Assembly: GCF_016591715.1 (NCBI RefSeq)
Contig: NZ_AP024109.1
Span: 3,286,001-3,350,000, forward strand
Source of the DNA: Mesorhizobium sp. J8
GTDB taxonomy: Bacteria > Pseudomonadota > Alphaproteobacteria > Rhizobiales > Rhizobiaceae
Length of the DNA stretch: 64,000 bases
Direction of reading: 5' to 3'
Shown here: one piece after another, positions 9,123 to 19,292 of the stretch
How positions within the stretch are numbered: position 1 is the first letter of the stretch
How the letters are laid out: the number at the start of each line of letters is the position of its first letter
Notes under the pieces: generated by a model
Seen by the model: only the letters and a program-made list of their open reading frames with translations
Told to the model about the DNA's origin: nothing
Databases searched by the model: none
Translations under genes and position numbers: made by a program

Positions 9123-11264
9123 ATGACCATCATTACCGCCGTCATCGCCTGCGGCTTGCTTTCAGTCCTTTACGCCATCTGGGCGACACGGTCGGTCCTT
9201 GCGTCCGATCAGGGCAACCAGCGCATGCAGGAAATCTCCGCAGCCATTCGCGAAGGCGCCCAGGCCTATCTGGCGCGTCAGTACACCACCATCGCCGTCG
9301 TCGGCATCGTCGTGCTCCTGCTTGCCTGGTGGCTGCTCTCCGTCACCTCCGCGATCGGCTTCCTGATCGGCGCCGTGCTTTCGGGCGCCGCGGGCTTCAT
9401 CGGCATGCATGTCTCGGTTCGTGCCAACGTGCGCACTGCGCAGGCCGCGTCCAATAGCCTTGCAGCCGGCCTCGACATCGCCTTCAAGTCCGGCGCCATC
9501 ACCGGCCTTTTGGTCGCGGGCCTGGCGCTGCTCGGCGTGTCGATCTACTACGCCGTCCTGACCGGCCCGATGGGCCTGCAGCCGAACGACCGCGTCGTCA
9601 TCGACTCGCTGGTTTCGCTCGGCTTCGGCGCTTCGCTGATCTCGATTTTCGCCCGTCTCGGCGGCGGCATCTTCACCAAGGGCGCGGATGTCGGCGGCGA
9701 CCTCGTCGGCAAGGTCGAGGCCGGCATTCCCGAAGACGATCCACGCAACCCGGCCACCATTGCCGACAATGTCGGCGATAATGTCGGCGACTGCGCCGGC
9801 ATGGCCGCCGACCTGTTCGAGACCTATGCGGTGACGGTCGTCGCCACCATGGTGCTCGGCGCCATCTTCTTCGGCGGCACGGCCGCGCTGGGCGCGGCCA
9901 TGCTCTATCCGCTCGCCATCTGCGGCGCCTGCATCCTGACGTCGATCGTCGGCACCTTCTTCGTCAAGCTTGGCTCCAACGGCTCGATCATGGGCGCGCT
10001 CTATAAGGGCCTGATCGTCACCGGCCTGCTGTCGATCATCGGTCTTGCCGTCGCCACGTCAGGGACGGTCGGCTGGGGCGAGGTCGGCAACGTCGCCGGC
10101 ATCGCCATAACCGGCAAGAACCTGTTCATCTGCGGCCTGATCGGCCTCTTGGTGACCGGTCTTATCGTGGTGATCACCGAGTACTACACCGGCACCAACA
10201 AGCGCCCGGTGAACTCCATCGCCCAGGCGTCGGTGACCGGTCATGGCACCAACGTCATCCAGGGCCTCGCCGTCTCGCTGGAATCGACGGCGCTGCCAGC
10301 CATCGTCATCGTCGGCGGCATCATCGCCACCTACCAGCTCGGCGGCCTGTTCGGCACGGCGATCGCCGTCACCACCATGCTTGGTCTCGCCGGCATGATC
10401 GTGGCGCTCGACGCCTTCGGCCCGGTCACCGACAATGCCGGCGGCATTGCCGAGATGTCCGGCCTGCCAAAGGAGGTGCGCCACTCGACCGACGCGCTCG
10501 ATGCGGTCGGCAACACCACCAAGGCGGTCACCAAGGGCTATGCCATCGGCTCCGCCGGCCTTGGCGCGCTGGTGCTGTTCGCGGCCTACTCGAACGATCT
10601 CCGGTTCTTTGCCGCCAATGGCGACAAGTACCCGTACTTCCAGGGCATGGGCGAGATCTCCTTCGACCTCTCCAACCCTTACGTCGTCGCCGGCCTGATT
10701 TTCGGCGGCCTGATCCCCTATCTGTTCGGCGGCATCGCGATGACCGCCGTCGGCCGCGCTGCGGGCTCCATCGTCGAGGAAGTGCGCAAGCAGTTCCGCG
10801 AGGACAAGGGCATCATGGCCGGCACGTCCAAGCCGAACTACGCACGCGCCGTCGACATCCTGACCAGGGCGGCGATCCGGGAAATGATCGTTCCATCGCT
10901 GCTGCCGGTGCTTGCGCCGCTCGTCGTCTATTTCGGCGTGCTGCTGATCTCCGGCTCCAAGGCCTCGGCCTTCGCGGCGCTCGGCGCCTCGCTGCTCGGC
11001 GTCATCGTCAACGGCCTCTTCGTCGCCATCTCGATGACCTCCGGCGGCGGTGCCTGGGACAACGCCAAGAAGTCGTTCGAGGATGGCTTCACCGACAAGG
11101 ACGGCGTCAAGCACCTGAAGGGCTCCGACGCGCACAAGGCCTCGGTCACTGGCGACACCGTCGGCGATCCCTACAAGGATACCGCCGGCCCGGCCGTCAA
11201 CCCGGCGATCAAGATCACCAACATCGTCGCGCTGCTCCTGCTCGCCGTGCTCGCGCACGGCTGA
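9123..11264 (+). CDS. hppA: Membrane-bound K+-independent proton-pumping inorganic pyrophosphatase
   Basis: The 713-residue integral membrane enzyme couples pyrophosphate hydrolysis to H+ translocation across the inner or acidocalcisome-like membrane. It has about sixteen hydrophobic segments. The substrate site includes [13 protein letters not shown] and [19 protein letters not shown]. The K+-sensing position reads [10 protein letters not shown], with Lys at about residue 467 and Thr three residues on, as in the K+-independent subfamily (the K+-dependent form has Ala there). The ATG at 9123 matches the family N-terminus; upstream in-frame sequence is non-coding. A strong terminator follows. 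Confidence 0.96.
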   Translation: MTIITAVIACGLLSVLYAIWATRSVLASDQGNQRMQEISAAIREGAQAYLARQYTTIAVVGIVVLLLAWWLLSVTSAIGFLIGAVLSGAAGFIGMHVSVRANVRTAQAASNSLAAGLDIAFKSGAITGLLVAGLALLGVSIYYAVLTGPMGLQPNDRVVIDSLVSLGFGASLISIFARLGGGIFTKGADVGGDLVGKVEAGIPEDDPRNPATIADNVGDNVGDCAGMAADLFETYAVTVVATMVLGAIFFGGTAALGAAMLYPLAICGACILTSIVGTFFVKLGSNGSIMGALYKGLIVTGLLSIIGLAVATSGTVGWGEVGNVAGIAITGKNLFICGLIGLLVTGLIVVITEYYTGTNKRPVNSIAQASVTGHGTNVIQGLAVSLESTALPAIVIVGGIIATYQLGGLFGTAIAVTTMLGLAGMIVALDAFGPVTDNAGGIAEMSGLPKEVRHSTDALDAVGNTTKAVTKGYAIGSAGLGALVLFAAYSNDLRFFAANGDKYPYFQGMGEISFDLSNPYVVAGLIFGGLIPYLFGGIAMTAVGRAAGSIVEEVRKQFREDKGIMAGTSKPNYARAVDILTRAAIREMIVPSLLPVLAPLVVYFGVLLISGSKASAFAALGASLLGVIVNGLFVAISMTSGGGAWDNAKKSFEDGFTDKDGVKHLKGSDAHKASVTGDTVGDPYKDTAGPAVNPAIKITNIVALLLLAVLAHG

Positions 11265-11287
11265 TCGCGGCGGCTATTCCATGACAA

Positions 11288-11320
11288 AGCCCGCGGGAGC
11301 GATCCCGCGGGTTTTTGTTT
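11288..11320 (+). terminator. Rho-independent terminator of hppA
   Basis: A perfect 9-bp stem (CCCGCGGGA / TCCCGCGGG) with a GCGA loop at 11290-11311 is followed by TTTTTGTTT. It lies 24 bases after the hppA stop. Confidence 0.9.
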
Positions 11321-11482
11321 GTGAAGTATCCTCGCCCTGGGCCGTATTGCTCAAAAGCGTCTTCCGTCGTGCCCAAGTCTCGATTGGCTAACTCCTCTCA
11401 TACTCCTCCATACGTCTTCCCCGCCCGTGGAACCATTCATTCGTCAGCGCATTGGTGCGCAGCACGACGCGGGGGGGGACAA

Positions 11483-13255
11483 TTGCGGGAAACCGACGCC
11501 AGCGCTAATGGACCAGCAGTCCAGCGTTTCGAATTGCTCGCCGCACTCGGCGACAGGATTCGCGAGGTCAACGATCCCAGCGAGCTCGCCTATGCTGCGG
11601 CTGAGCTGTTAGGGCGATACTTCAACGTTAGCCGGGCCGGCTACGGGACAATCGATATCCAGCGCGAGACAATTTCGATCGAGCGCGACTGGAACGCGCC
11701 GGGAGTCAAGAGTCTTGCGGGTACGCTCCGCTTCCGAGACTACGGGAGCTATATCGAGGATCTCAAGCGCGGCGAAACGGTCATCTTCGAAGATGCTGAA
11801 ACTGATCCTCGGACCCGAGACAGGGCGGAGGCTCTCAAAGCCATCAGCGCAATATCGATAATCAATTTGCCTGTCACCGAACACGGAGCCGTGGTTGCGT
11901 TGTTTTATCTGAACAACGCAACTCCGAGACGATGGAGCACTGAAGACGTCGCCCTCGTCTCCGATGTCGCGGACCGCACACGCACCGCGATTGAGCGCCT
12001 TAGGGCCGAAAGATCTCTGCGCGAAAGCGCTGAACGGCTGGGGTTTCTGGATAGACTTAGTCGGGAAAGCGCCGTCGCAAGGGACGCTGACGCCGTGATG
12101 GCAATTACCACCCAGCTGCTCGGTGAACATCTCAGGGTTTCGATTTGTGCCTACGCAGATATGGAATCCGATGAGGATCACTTCACCATCCGCGGCGATT
12201 GGAGCGCGCCGGGTTCGCCCAGTATCGTCGGCTATTACAGCCTCGCGGACTTCGGGCGGCAGGCAGTCGACAATCTGAGGAGCAACCGGCCGCTCATCAT
12301 CAACAACAACCTTATCGAGATAGAGCCTGAGGCAGCGAAGACCTTCCAGGATATTGGGATAACAGCGACGATATGCATGCCCCTCGTCAAGCAAGGCCGA
12401 CTGACTGCCTTAATGGCCATTCACGATAGGCAGCCTCGCATTTGGTCTCAGCGCGAACTGGCCCTGCTCGCGGAGGTCACTGAGCGTTCCTGGGCACATG
12501 TGGAGCGTGTGCGCTCAGAAGAAGCAGCCAGAGCCAGCGAAGAACGACTGCGTCTGGCGACCGACGCAGCCGCTATCGGCACCTGGGATTATGATCCTGT
12601 CACCGGCGTGCTTCGGTGGGACGACAAATGCAAGGCGCTCTTCGGACTGCCGCCGGAAGCTGAGGTTACGTATGAAGGAGCATTCCTTGCAGGTCTGCAC
12701 CCCGAGGATCGCCGTCGCGCGGATGAAGCTGTGCGCCAGGCAATCGAACCAGGAGGATCATCTCGCTACGAGATTGAATACCGCACGATTGGGTTGCTAG
12801 ACGGGAAGGAACGATGGATTGCCGCTACAGGCGATGCCATCTTCGAGGAAGGACGCGCCGTTCGCTTCATAGGGATTGTCGTCGACATCACTGCCCGCAA
12901 GCGCGTCGAACGCCATCTCCAAATTATAAATGCGACCGCTGCTGCCGTGGCTGCAGAACTCGACGTCGGCCGCATCGTTCAGACGGTGACCGACACCGGC
13001 GTAGAACTCACCGGAGCCCAATTCGGCGCGTTCTTTATAACGTCGTGGACGAGAAGGGCGACAGCTATATGCTGTACACCCTTTCTGGGGCACCGCGATC
13101 TGCGTTTGAGAATTTCCCGATGCCCCGCAACACCGCGGTCTTCGAACCGACGTTCCGCGGCACCGGTGTGGTGCGCTCGGACGATATTCTGCAGGACCCA
13201 CGCTACGGCAAGAATGCGCCCCGCAAGGGAATGCCGGAAGGCCATCTACCCGTAA
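11483..13255 (+). pseudogene. N-terminal fragment of a frameshifted hybrid histidine kinase (GAF-GAF-PAS)
   Basis: The frame encodes two GAF sensor domains (about residues 15-170 and 190-350) and a PAS domain (about 360-480, starting LRLATDAAAIGTWDY). A third GAF domain follows and breaks off after GAQFGAFF near 13030. Beyond that point the frame gives non-homologous residues until a stop at 13253-13255, while the correct continuation (YNVVDEKGDSYML) lies one frame back. Restoring a single C (TTCTTCTAT instead of TTCTTTAT) would rejoin the halves into a protein of about 1050 residues. The start is uncertain; TTG at 11483 follows a G-rich ribosome site. Confidence 0.75.
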
Positions 13256-14637
13256 GGTCTTACTTGGCGGTCCCCGTTGTCTCGCGATCGGGCGAGGTTT
13301 TGGGAGGGTTGTTCTTCGGCCATTCCGAGACCGGCGCCTTCGGCGCCGAACATGAAGCCGCACTGCTGGGTCTCGCCGGACATGCTGCCACTGCAATCGA
13401 CAATTCGCGGTTGTTTGGGGCGTTACAGTCCCTGAACGCAACCCTTGAGCAGCGTGTGGTCGAAGCGGTCGCCGAGCGCAGCAAAGCGGAGGAACATCTG
13501 CGACAAGCACAGAAGATGGAGGCTGTGGGACAGCTCACCGGTGGAATAGCGCACGACTTCAACAACATGCTTGCCGTCATCATTGGCGGCCTGAATCTCG
13601 TGCAGCGCAAGCTTAGGAATGGCGACACGAACGTTAACAGCTTCGTCGAAGGAGCTATTGATGGCGCGCAACGGGCCGCAGAATTGACCAAGCGCCTGTT
13701 GGCCTTTTCACGTCAGCAGCCCTTGGCGCCGAAGCGCATGAACCCGAACCGCCTGGTTGCGGGGATGGGAGAGTTGTTGCGACGAACTCTCGGCGAAACA
13801 ATCCAGATCGAAACGGTTCTTGCCGCAGGCCTTTGGCAGATAGAGGCGGATGCCAGTCAGCTTGAAAGCACATTGCTGAACCTATGCGTGAACGCGCGTG
13901 ACGCTATGCCCGGCGGTGGCAAGCTGACCATCGAGACGTCCAACGCCCACGTCGATGACAGGTATGCCAGCGCAAACGGCATCGCAGCTGGGCAGTACGT
14001 GCTCCTGGCGGTCACTGACACTGGGCTCGGCATGACACCCGATGTGATGAGCAGGGCATTCGATCCGTTCTTCACCACCAAGCCGGTGGGTAAGGGAACC
14101 GGTCTAGGCTTGAGTCAAGTCTATGGTTTCGTCCGGCAGTCGGGCGGCGCCGTCAAAATCTACTCTGAACCAGGCATTGGCACGACGCTGAAAATCTACT
14201 TGCCCCGCTCCGAAGGCGGTGAAGCCAAGGATGACCCGATTGCAACCGATGATGCGGCTCAAGGCGATGCTACGGAGGTTGTCATGGTGGTCGAAGATGA
14301 GGATCGTGTGCGGTCTATGGCGGCCGAGGCACTTCGGGAACTCGGCTATTCAGTGCTGGAAATGCGTGGACCTCGTGAAGCATTGGACGCCATCAACGCC
14401 GGCAAAGTTCCATCGCTGCTCTTCACCGATGTGGTGATGCCGGAGATGTCCGGCCGCGAACTGGTCGATAGGGTGAAGCTCATTCAGCCAACTCTCAAAG
14501 TACTCTACACGACGGGCTATACCCGCAACGCAATTGTCCACAATGGAACGTTGGACTTTGGGACGGAGCTGCTCAGCAAACCCTACACGATTGACGAACT
14601 CGCCGACAAAGTCCGCAAGGTGCTGGACCGCTCTTGA
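13069..14637 (+). pseudogene. C-terminal fragment of the frameshifted hybrid histidine kinase (GAF-HisKA-HATPase-REC)
   Basis: This frame holds the rest of the third GAF domain, a coiled linker, the HisKA dimerisation helix with the phospho-acceptor His in GGIAHDFNN (near 13552), the ATPase domain (N-box LLNLCVNARDAM, G1 DTGLGM, G2 GKGTGLGL) and a receiver domain whose phospho-Asp is in LLFTDVVMP (14428-14430). Catalytic motifs are intact, so an internally started kinase (GTG 13045 or ATG 13069) could still be active without the GAF-GAF-PAS input. The domain order suggests the intact gene was a soluble cytoplasmic sensor. No separate response regulator gene is adjacent. Confidence 0.75.
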
Positions 14638-14668
14638 GAGCGACTGAGGTGTGCTTGCTCTTGGCGGT

Positions 14669-15658
14669 TCAGTCGCCTTTCGGCCTTTCGTCGCCGCAGC
14701 GATAACGAGCCAGTAGCTCATCCAGGCCTGGTTCCCGTTCGGGCATTGGCGGCAAGCCGCGAGTCTGGCGCAGCATGGCAATGAACGCGCCGTGGCGAAA
14801 TTGGCGGCGGAAGGAACGCGCTCGCGGATGTATGCCGAGGGCAGCCAGCAGCCTGCGTTTGAGGTAGCGGAAGCGCCTGAGGGGAGCCGGTTCCTCGGCA
14901 TCGCCAAGAATCCTGACGCGCAACACGTCTGGCGAACTCATCGCATCCATCAGTTCTTCCTGCTCCTGCGCCGTATCACGCGCATAGCTGCCTTGGCGTT
15001 TGCCCGAATGCAGCATGAGCACGGTCAGATGCGGCATTGTCGCAATCACCGCACCCTTGCGCCATGCACGGAACAGCCAGTCCTGAGAACTCTCGCAGAC
15101 GCACTGGCTGGCCGGGCGCCATGGCCCAAGCCTTGACAGCGACGTTCGCCGGACCATTTGCGCGGAGCCGAAGCCGACGGTGGTGACCGGGTCATAGAAG
15201 CCGTGCCGCCCCGTCCCGAGGATCATATGCCTGGAACCGTTGCTCGCGGCCGACTCGATGACCGCACCCCGGGCGATCACCACATCGGCGCCGGTGGCGT
15301 CGATCCAGCCGGTCATGGACGCCAGATGATCGGGAAACCATAGGTCGTCATGGTTCAAGATAGCAACGAAACGGCCGCGTGCTCTGGCAAAGCCGATATT
15401 GTTAGGCCCCGACTGTTCGCCGAAGTTCACGGGAAGATCGATATAGGAGATGCGGGCATCGCCGAAAGCGGCGACCGTTGTCGCGGTGTCCGGCCGGCAC
15501 GCGTCACCAATGACCATGGCTTCCCAGTCCCGCAGGGTCTGGCCAACGAGGCTCTTAAGGGTCTGATGCAGCACCGCCGGACGATTGTGCGTCGCTATCA
15601 CGACCGAGACCAGCGGTTCGATCGGTCCGACTGCCGCGCCTTGACCGGCCTGTTCCAC
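14669..15658 (-). CDS. Family 2 glycosyltransferase
   Basis: The 329-residue protein has a GT-A fold N-terminus: LVSVVIATHNRPAVLHQTLKSL, then the nucleotide-binding and metal-binding region NNIGFARARGRFVAILNHDD, where the HDD corresponds to the DXD motif. It should transfer a sugar from a nucleotide donor to a glycan or lipid acceptor; donor and acceptor cannot be read from sequence. The GTG start lies two bases after the stop of the upstream cupin gene, so the pair is co-transcribed. An in-frame extension upstream overlaps the cupin gene and has no family match. Confidence 0.85.
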   Translation of the reverse strand: MEQAGQGAAVGPIEPLVSVVIATHNRPAVLHQTLKSLVGQTLRDWEAMVIGDACRPDTATTVAAFGDARISYIDLPVNFGEQSGPNNIGFARARGRFVAILNHDDLWFPDHLASMTGWIDATGADVVIARGAVIESAASNGSRHMILGTGRHGFYDPVTTVGFGSAQMVRRTSLSRLGPWRPASQCVCESSQDWLFRAWRKGAVIATMPHLTVLMLHSGKRQGSYARDTAQEQEELMDAMSSPDVLRVRILGDAEEPAPLRRFRYLKRRLLAALGIHPRARSFRRQFRHGAFIAMLRQTRGLPPMPEREPGLDELLARYRCGDERPKGD

Positions 15659-15659
15659 G

Positions 15660-16205
15660 CTACACCAGCTTGTAGGGTATCTGTTCCGTGTCCGGCGGCA
15701 GGCGCCAGTGATCGGGCGCATCATAGGCGTAGGCTTTGTCGACGAGGTTCAGCACCAAAGCAGTCTCCGGTCCGAGCGAGACGACACCGTGCCAGACGCC
15801 GGGCGGAATGACGACGATGGCAGGCCTGACCGCTCCGACAATCTTGTGCCAAACCGTGCCGAATGTCGGCGAGGCCTTGCGACCGTCGAACAGCGAGATT
15901 CGAACGCTGCCCACCGAGCAAAAAAGCCGGTCGGTTGTGACGCCATGGGCATGCCATCCCGTCACCGCGCCAGGATAAAGCGTGCGCTGAAACACCTGTC
16001 CGACGGCGAGTCCGTCGAGATCCCATTCCTCGCGAAAGACCTCGGTGAGGTAGCCGGTCGAAGTCGCGACCGGTCGGATTTCCTTGAGCGCGACGCCGTC
16101 GATTGTCGGCGCATCGACGACAAGCCAGTCAGGTGTCACGGTCTGCCGGTCAGGCGTGCCTGTCGCCATCCAACCTTGCGGCACAGTACGATCGCTGTTG
16201 CTCAT
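15660..16205 (-). CDS. RmlC-like cupin, dTDP-4-dehydrorhamnose 3,5-epimerase-related
   Basis: This 181-residue cupin contains GWHAHGVTTDRLFCSVGSVR and PPGVWHGVVSLGPE, matching the two histidine-bearing strands of the RmlC/sugar-epimerase fold. The segment VFQRTLYPGAVTGWHAH resembles the RmlC active-site strand. It could epimerise or isomerise a nucleotide-activated keto-sugar for the adjacent glycosyltransferase, but without the other rml genes nearby the exact reaction is uncertain. The ATG at 16205 follows a GGGGA ribosome site. It forms a two-gene operon with the glycosyltransferase. Confidence 0.75.
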   Translation of the reverse strand: MSNSDRTVPQGWMATGTPDRQTVTPDWLVVDAPTIDGVALKEIRPVATSTGYLTEVFREEWDLDGLAVGQVFQRTLYPGAVTGWHAHGVTTDRLFCSVGSVRISLFDGRKASPTFGTVWHKIVGAVRPAIVVIPPGVWHGVVSLGPETALVLNLVDKAYAYDAPDHWRLPPDTEQIPYKLV

Positions 16206-16283
16206 CACCAGTCCCCAATCCCCAGCGAATTGATAGGGGGACGCCGGAATATAAGCAAGTATGCGTCTCGGCCCTGCCTGAAC

Positions 16284-16311
16284 AAAACCCGCCGGCTACG
16301 CGGCGGGTTTT
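16284..16311 (-). terminator. Terminator downstream of bamE
   Basis: An 11-bp perfect stem AAAACCCGCCG / CGGCGGGTTTT with a 6-base loop lies between bamE and the cupin gene. Flanking A and T runs make it usable on both strands; its position fits termination of the leftward bamE transcript. Confidence 0.85.
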
Positions 16312-16337
16312 GGTTGTTCTGCGGGCCGTCGATAAAC

Positions 16338-16862
16338 TTAAGGCGTACCGCCGCTGCCGCCGCCGGGGATACCGGGCGCCAGCTTGCTCGCGCCGCTGAT
16401 GATCTGGCTGAGGAAGTTCTGGTCCTTGCCGCCGGTCGGCGTCGTCCTCGAGATGAAGTCGAAAATCTTGCCGTCCTTGAGGCCGTAATTCGCGATCTGG
16501 GTGACGCGGCCGTCAGCGCCGAAATAGACCGCCAGCACATGCTGGTCGATGATGCGGGGATTGTCGAAGGCGACGTAGCGCTTGCGCGTTTGCGAGATGT
16601 AGTAGAAGGCCTCGTTGTCGAAGGTCGCCGTCGTCGACGGCGTTCCCAGCGCCAGAAGCACCTGTTCCCGGCTCGACCCGACCGGCACCGAATCGATCGC
16701 CTGCTGATCGATGACGTAGCCCTTCGTCAGCGTCTCGCTTGGATGGAGATCGCCGAACATCTTGGACGAATTGCAGGCGGAAAGCGCTGATACCACGACC
16801 AGCAGCGAAGCCACGCCCACCGGGGCGGGCGCAAAGAACGACTTGAATTTCAGCGCACCCAA
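16338..16862 (-). CDS. bamE: Outer membrane protein assembly factor BamE (SmpA/OmlA lipoprotein)
   Basis: The product (about 174 residues) begins with a lipoprotein signal ending in the lipobox LSAC, so it should be lipidated and anchored at the outer membrane. It then shows the SmpA/OmlA pattern GYVIDQQAIDSVPVGSSREQVLLALGTPS followed by FYYISQTRKR and a beta-rich C-terminus. BamE supports the BAM complex that inserts beta-barrel proteins. The start is one of three consecutive TTG codons (16868, 16865, 16862) behind a GGAG; 16862 gives the best spacing. It is divergent from the cytochrome bc1 chaperone gene, a common alphaproteobacterial arrangement. Confidence 0.88.
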   Translation of the reverse strand: MGALKFKSFFAPAPVGVASLLVVVSALSACNSSKMFGDLHPSETLTKGYVIDQQAIDSVPVGSSREQVLLALGTPSTTATFDNEAFYYISQTRKRYVAFDNPRIIDQHVLAVYFGADGRVTQIANYGLKDGKIFDFISRTTPTGGKDQNFLSQIISGASKLAPGIPGGGSGGTP

Positions 16863-16979
16863 CAACAATTCTCCATAACATCCCCGCAACTTGCGCTGGG
16901 CCGCAAAACCGGTAAACCAGCTTCGATGCCGATGCAACAAGGCCAAATCAAACAAAAGGTCCCCGGGAGACCGCCCTCA

Positions 16980-17522
16980 ATGTTCCAGCGCCTTTTTGGC
17001 CGCGAACGCAACGCCAACCGCGCTATCACCGACGCGCTCTACGCACAAATCGTGGCGGCGGCGCGGCAAACGGTGTTTTATTCGGACTGGAATGTGCCGG
17101 ATACGCCGCTCGGCCGCTTCGAGATGCTGTCGCTGCACATGTACCTCGTCCAGCACCGGCTGCGTGGCGAGCAGGGCGTGGCCGCCGAGGTCGCGCAAGT
17201 GCTGATCGACGAGTTCTTCCTCGATGTCGAGCATTCGCTGCGCGAGCTCGGGATCAGTGATGTCGGCGTGCCCAAGCGCATGAAGAAGCTGGCAAAGATG
17301 TTTTACGGCCGCACCGCCGCTTATGACGACGCGCTCAAAGCGGATGATCGGGTAGCGCTTGCGGCCGCACTCGCCCGCAACGTCAGGCCGGACGCCGGTT
17401 CCTGGCCGCAGGCGCCGCTGCTGGCGGACTATGTCCGCGGGGCCTCGCGGACGCTTGCCGCGCAGCCGACCGAATCGATCGTCGCCGGCGCAGCCGCGTT
17501 CCCGGTCGCCGGGGCCGCGTGA
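16980..17522 (+). CDS. Ubiquinol-cytochrome c chaperone family protein
   Basis: The 180-residue protein belongs to the Cbp3/UQCC1-related family (ubiquinol-cytochrome c chaperone). Landmarks are MFQRLFGRERN at the N-terminus, VPDTPLGRFEMLSLHMYLV in the middle and the D-rich helix LIDEFFLDVEHSLRELGISD. Family members assist cytochrome b maturation in bc1 complex assembly. The ATG at 16980 is preferred because the family begins at this MFxRLF; an in-frame upstream ATG adds 18 residues of low similarity. It overlaps the next gene region (GTGA at 17519-17522). Confidence 0.88.
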   Translation: MFQRLFGRERNANRAITDALYAQIVAAARQTVFYSDWNVPDTPLGRFEMLSLHMYLVQHRLRGEQGVAAEVAQVLIDEFFLDVEHSLRELGISDVGVPKRMKKLAKMFYGRTAAYDDALKADDRVALAAALARNVRPDAGSWPQAPLLADYVRGASRTLAAQPTESIVAGAAAFPVAGAA

Positions 17523-17533
17523 AGGAGGTGGTG

Positions 17534-18082
17534 ATGAAAGACGTCGAATTGCGCAGCCCCGTATCCTTTGTCGCCAATGTCGCGCGGCTGCCGCAAAAGG
17601 GCCTGCCTGTCCTGGTCGAGGCCGATGAGCGTCAGCGCGCCGCCCTTGCCGCCGAATATGACCTGCTTTCGGTCGAACACTATCGCGCCGAGCTGCTTGT
17701 GGCCTCCTGGAAGCGCAACGGCGTCAAGGTCACGGGTCGCGTGGAGGCCGATATCACGCAAGCGTGCATCGTTACCCTGGATCGGGTCGCCGCGCATATC
17801 GACGAGCCGGTCGAGGCGCTGTTTCTGCCCGAGCAGTCGAAACTTGGGCGGGAGGGGTTTGAGGGCGGCGGCGAGATCATCCTCGACGCCGACGGACCGG
17901 ACAGTCCGGAGACATTTTCCGGCGACACGATCGATGTCGGCGCGCTGGCCGAACAGTTTTTCGGCTTGGCGATCGACCCTTATCCGCGCAAGCCGGGGGC
18001 CTCGCTCGCCGTCGCCGGCGACGATCAGCCGGAAGAAAGCGAATTCCAGAAAAAGCTGCGTTCGCTGCTTGGAAAATCCTGA
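17534..18082 (+). CDS. DUF177 / YceD family protein
   Basis: The 182-residue protein matches the YceD (DUF177) family linked to 23S rRNA accumulation and found next to rpmF or plsX in many bacteria. It has the core AELLVASWKRNGVKVTGRVEADITQACIVTLD, with the conserved Cys, and the ending DP-Y-RKPGA. The ATG at 17534 has an excellent AAGGAGG five bases upstream; a GTG at 17519 overlapping the previous stop is also in frame. It precedes plsX by 130 bases, as in other alphaproteobacteria. Confidence 0.9.
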   Translation: MKDVELRSPVSFVANVARLPQKGLPVLVEADERQRAALAAEYDLLSVEHYRAELLVASWKRNGVKVTGRVEADITQACIVTLDRVAAHIDEPVEALFLPEQSKLGREGFEGGGEIILDADGPDSPETFSGDTIDVGALAEQFFGLAIDPYPRKPGASLAVAGDDQPEESEFQKKLRSLLGKS

Positions 18083-18212
18083 GAGTGGTCCGGATTTTGG
18101 AAAAGTTGGTTGTGCGCAGGCGCAAAACCGCTATTTTCGCCGGACCTTCGCGAGCCCCCTTACCTCGGCAGGCGTCCGCCGCAAGCCAGGCAAACCGTGA
18201 GAAAAACATCAC

Positions 18213-19283
18213 GTGATTAGGATTTCCATCGATGCCATGGGCGGCGATCACGGACCGAGCGTGGTCATCCCGGCGCTGATGACCGTCGCCATCCGCCGCC
18301 CTGACATCCGCTTCGTCATCTACGGCCGCGAGGACGTGGTGCGTCCCGAACTCGCCAAGTTCCCGAAACTCGGCGAGGTGAGCGAGTTTGTCCATTGCGA
18401 GGTCGCCGTGCGCATGGACGACAAGCCGAGCCAGGCCCTGCGCCACGGCCGCTGGAAGTCGTCGATGTGGAAAGCCGTCGAGGCGGTCAAGAACGGCAGC
18501 GCGCAGGCCTGTATCTCGGCCGGCAACACGGGCGCGCTGATGGCGATGTCGAAATTCTGCCTCCGCACCATGGCCACCATCGACCGCCCGGCGATCGCGG
18601 CGCTTTGGCCCACGACGCGCGGCGAAAGTGTGGTGCTTGACGTCGGCGCCACCATCGGCGCCGATGCGCATCAGCTTATCGATTTCGCCATTCTGGGCAC
18701 CGGCATGGCGCGCTCGGTGTTCGGCATCGAGCGCCCTAGCGTCGGCCTGCTCAATGTCGGTGTCGAGGAGATCAAAGGCCAGGAAGAGGTCAAGGAAGCC
18801 GGCCGCATGCTGCGCGAGGCCAACATGGCCTCCATGAATTATCGCGGCTTCGTCGAGGGCGACGATATCGGCAAGGGCACGGTCGACGTGGTGGTCACCG
18901 AGGGCTTTGCCGGCAACATCGCGCTCAAGACGGCAGAAGGCACGGCAAGGCAGATCGCCGGCTATCTGCGCGCCGCCATGAGCCGCACGCTCATGGCCAA
19001 GATCGGCTATGTCTTCGCCAAGGGTGCCTTCGACAGGCTGCGCGAGAAGATGGACGTCGGTCGCTCCAATGGCGGCGTCTTCCTGGGGTTGAACGGTATC
19101 GTGGTGAAGAGCCATGGCGGCGCCGATTCGGATGGCTTCGCGGCGGCCATCGAGCTCGGCTACGACATGGTGCGCAACAATCTGCTTGACCGGATCGAGG
19201 CCGACCTCGATCTGTTCCATGCGCGCAACCCGACCGCGCAGGCAAACAGGAAATCCGGTGTCGCCGCCGACGCCGAGGAATAG
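18213..19283 (+). CDS. plsX: Phosphate acyltransferase PlsX
   Basis: The 356-residue soluble enzyme converts acyl-ACP to acyl-phosphate, feeding PlsY in phospholipid synthesis. The family N-terminus [12 protein letters not shown] is present, along with [10 protein letters not shown] and the conserved [15 protein letters not shown] and [18 protein letters not shown] blocks. The GTG start is placed by the family start. It is followed nine bases later by fabH, the standard plsX-fabH pairing of fatty-acid initiation. Confidence 0.96.
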   Translation: MIRISIDAMGGDHGPSVVIPALMTVAIRRPDIRFVIYGREDVVRPELAKFPKLGEVSEFVHCEVAVRMDDKPSQALRHGRWKSSMWKAVEAVKNGSAQACISAGNTGALMAMSKFCLRTMATIDRPAIAALWPTTRGESVVLDVGATIGADAHQLIDFAILGTGMARSVFGIERPSVGLLNVGVEEIKGQEEVKEAGRMLREANMASMNYRGFVEGDDIGKGTVDVVVTEGFAGNIALKTAEGTARQIAGYLRAAMSRTLMAKIGYVFAKGAFDRLREKMDVGRSNGGVFLGLNGIVVKSHGGADSDGFAAAIELGYDMVRNNLLDRIEADLDLFHARNPTAQANRKSGVAADAEE

Positions 19284-19292
19284 GAACGAACC

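Noticed and set aside
10059..11258. A 399-codon minus-strand open frame opposite hppA
   Set aside because: Antisense shadow of the pyrophosphatase.
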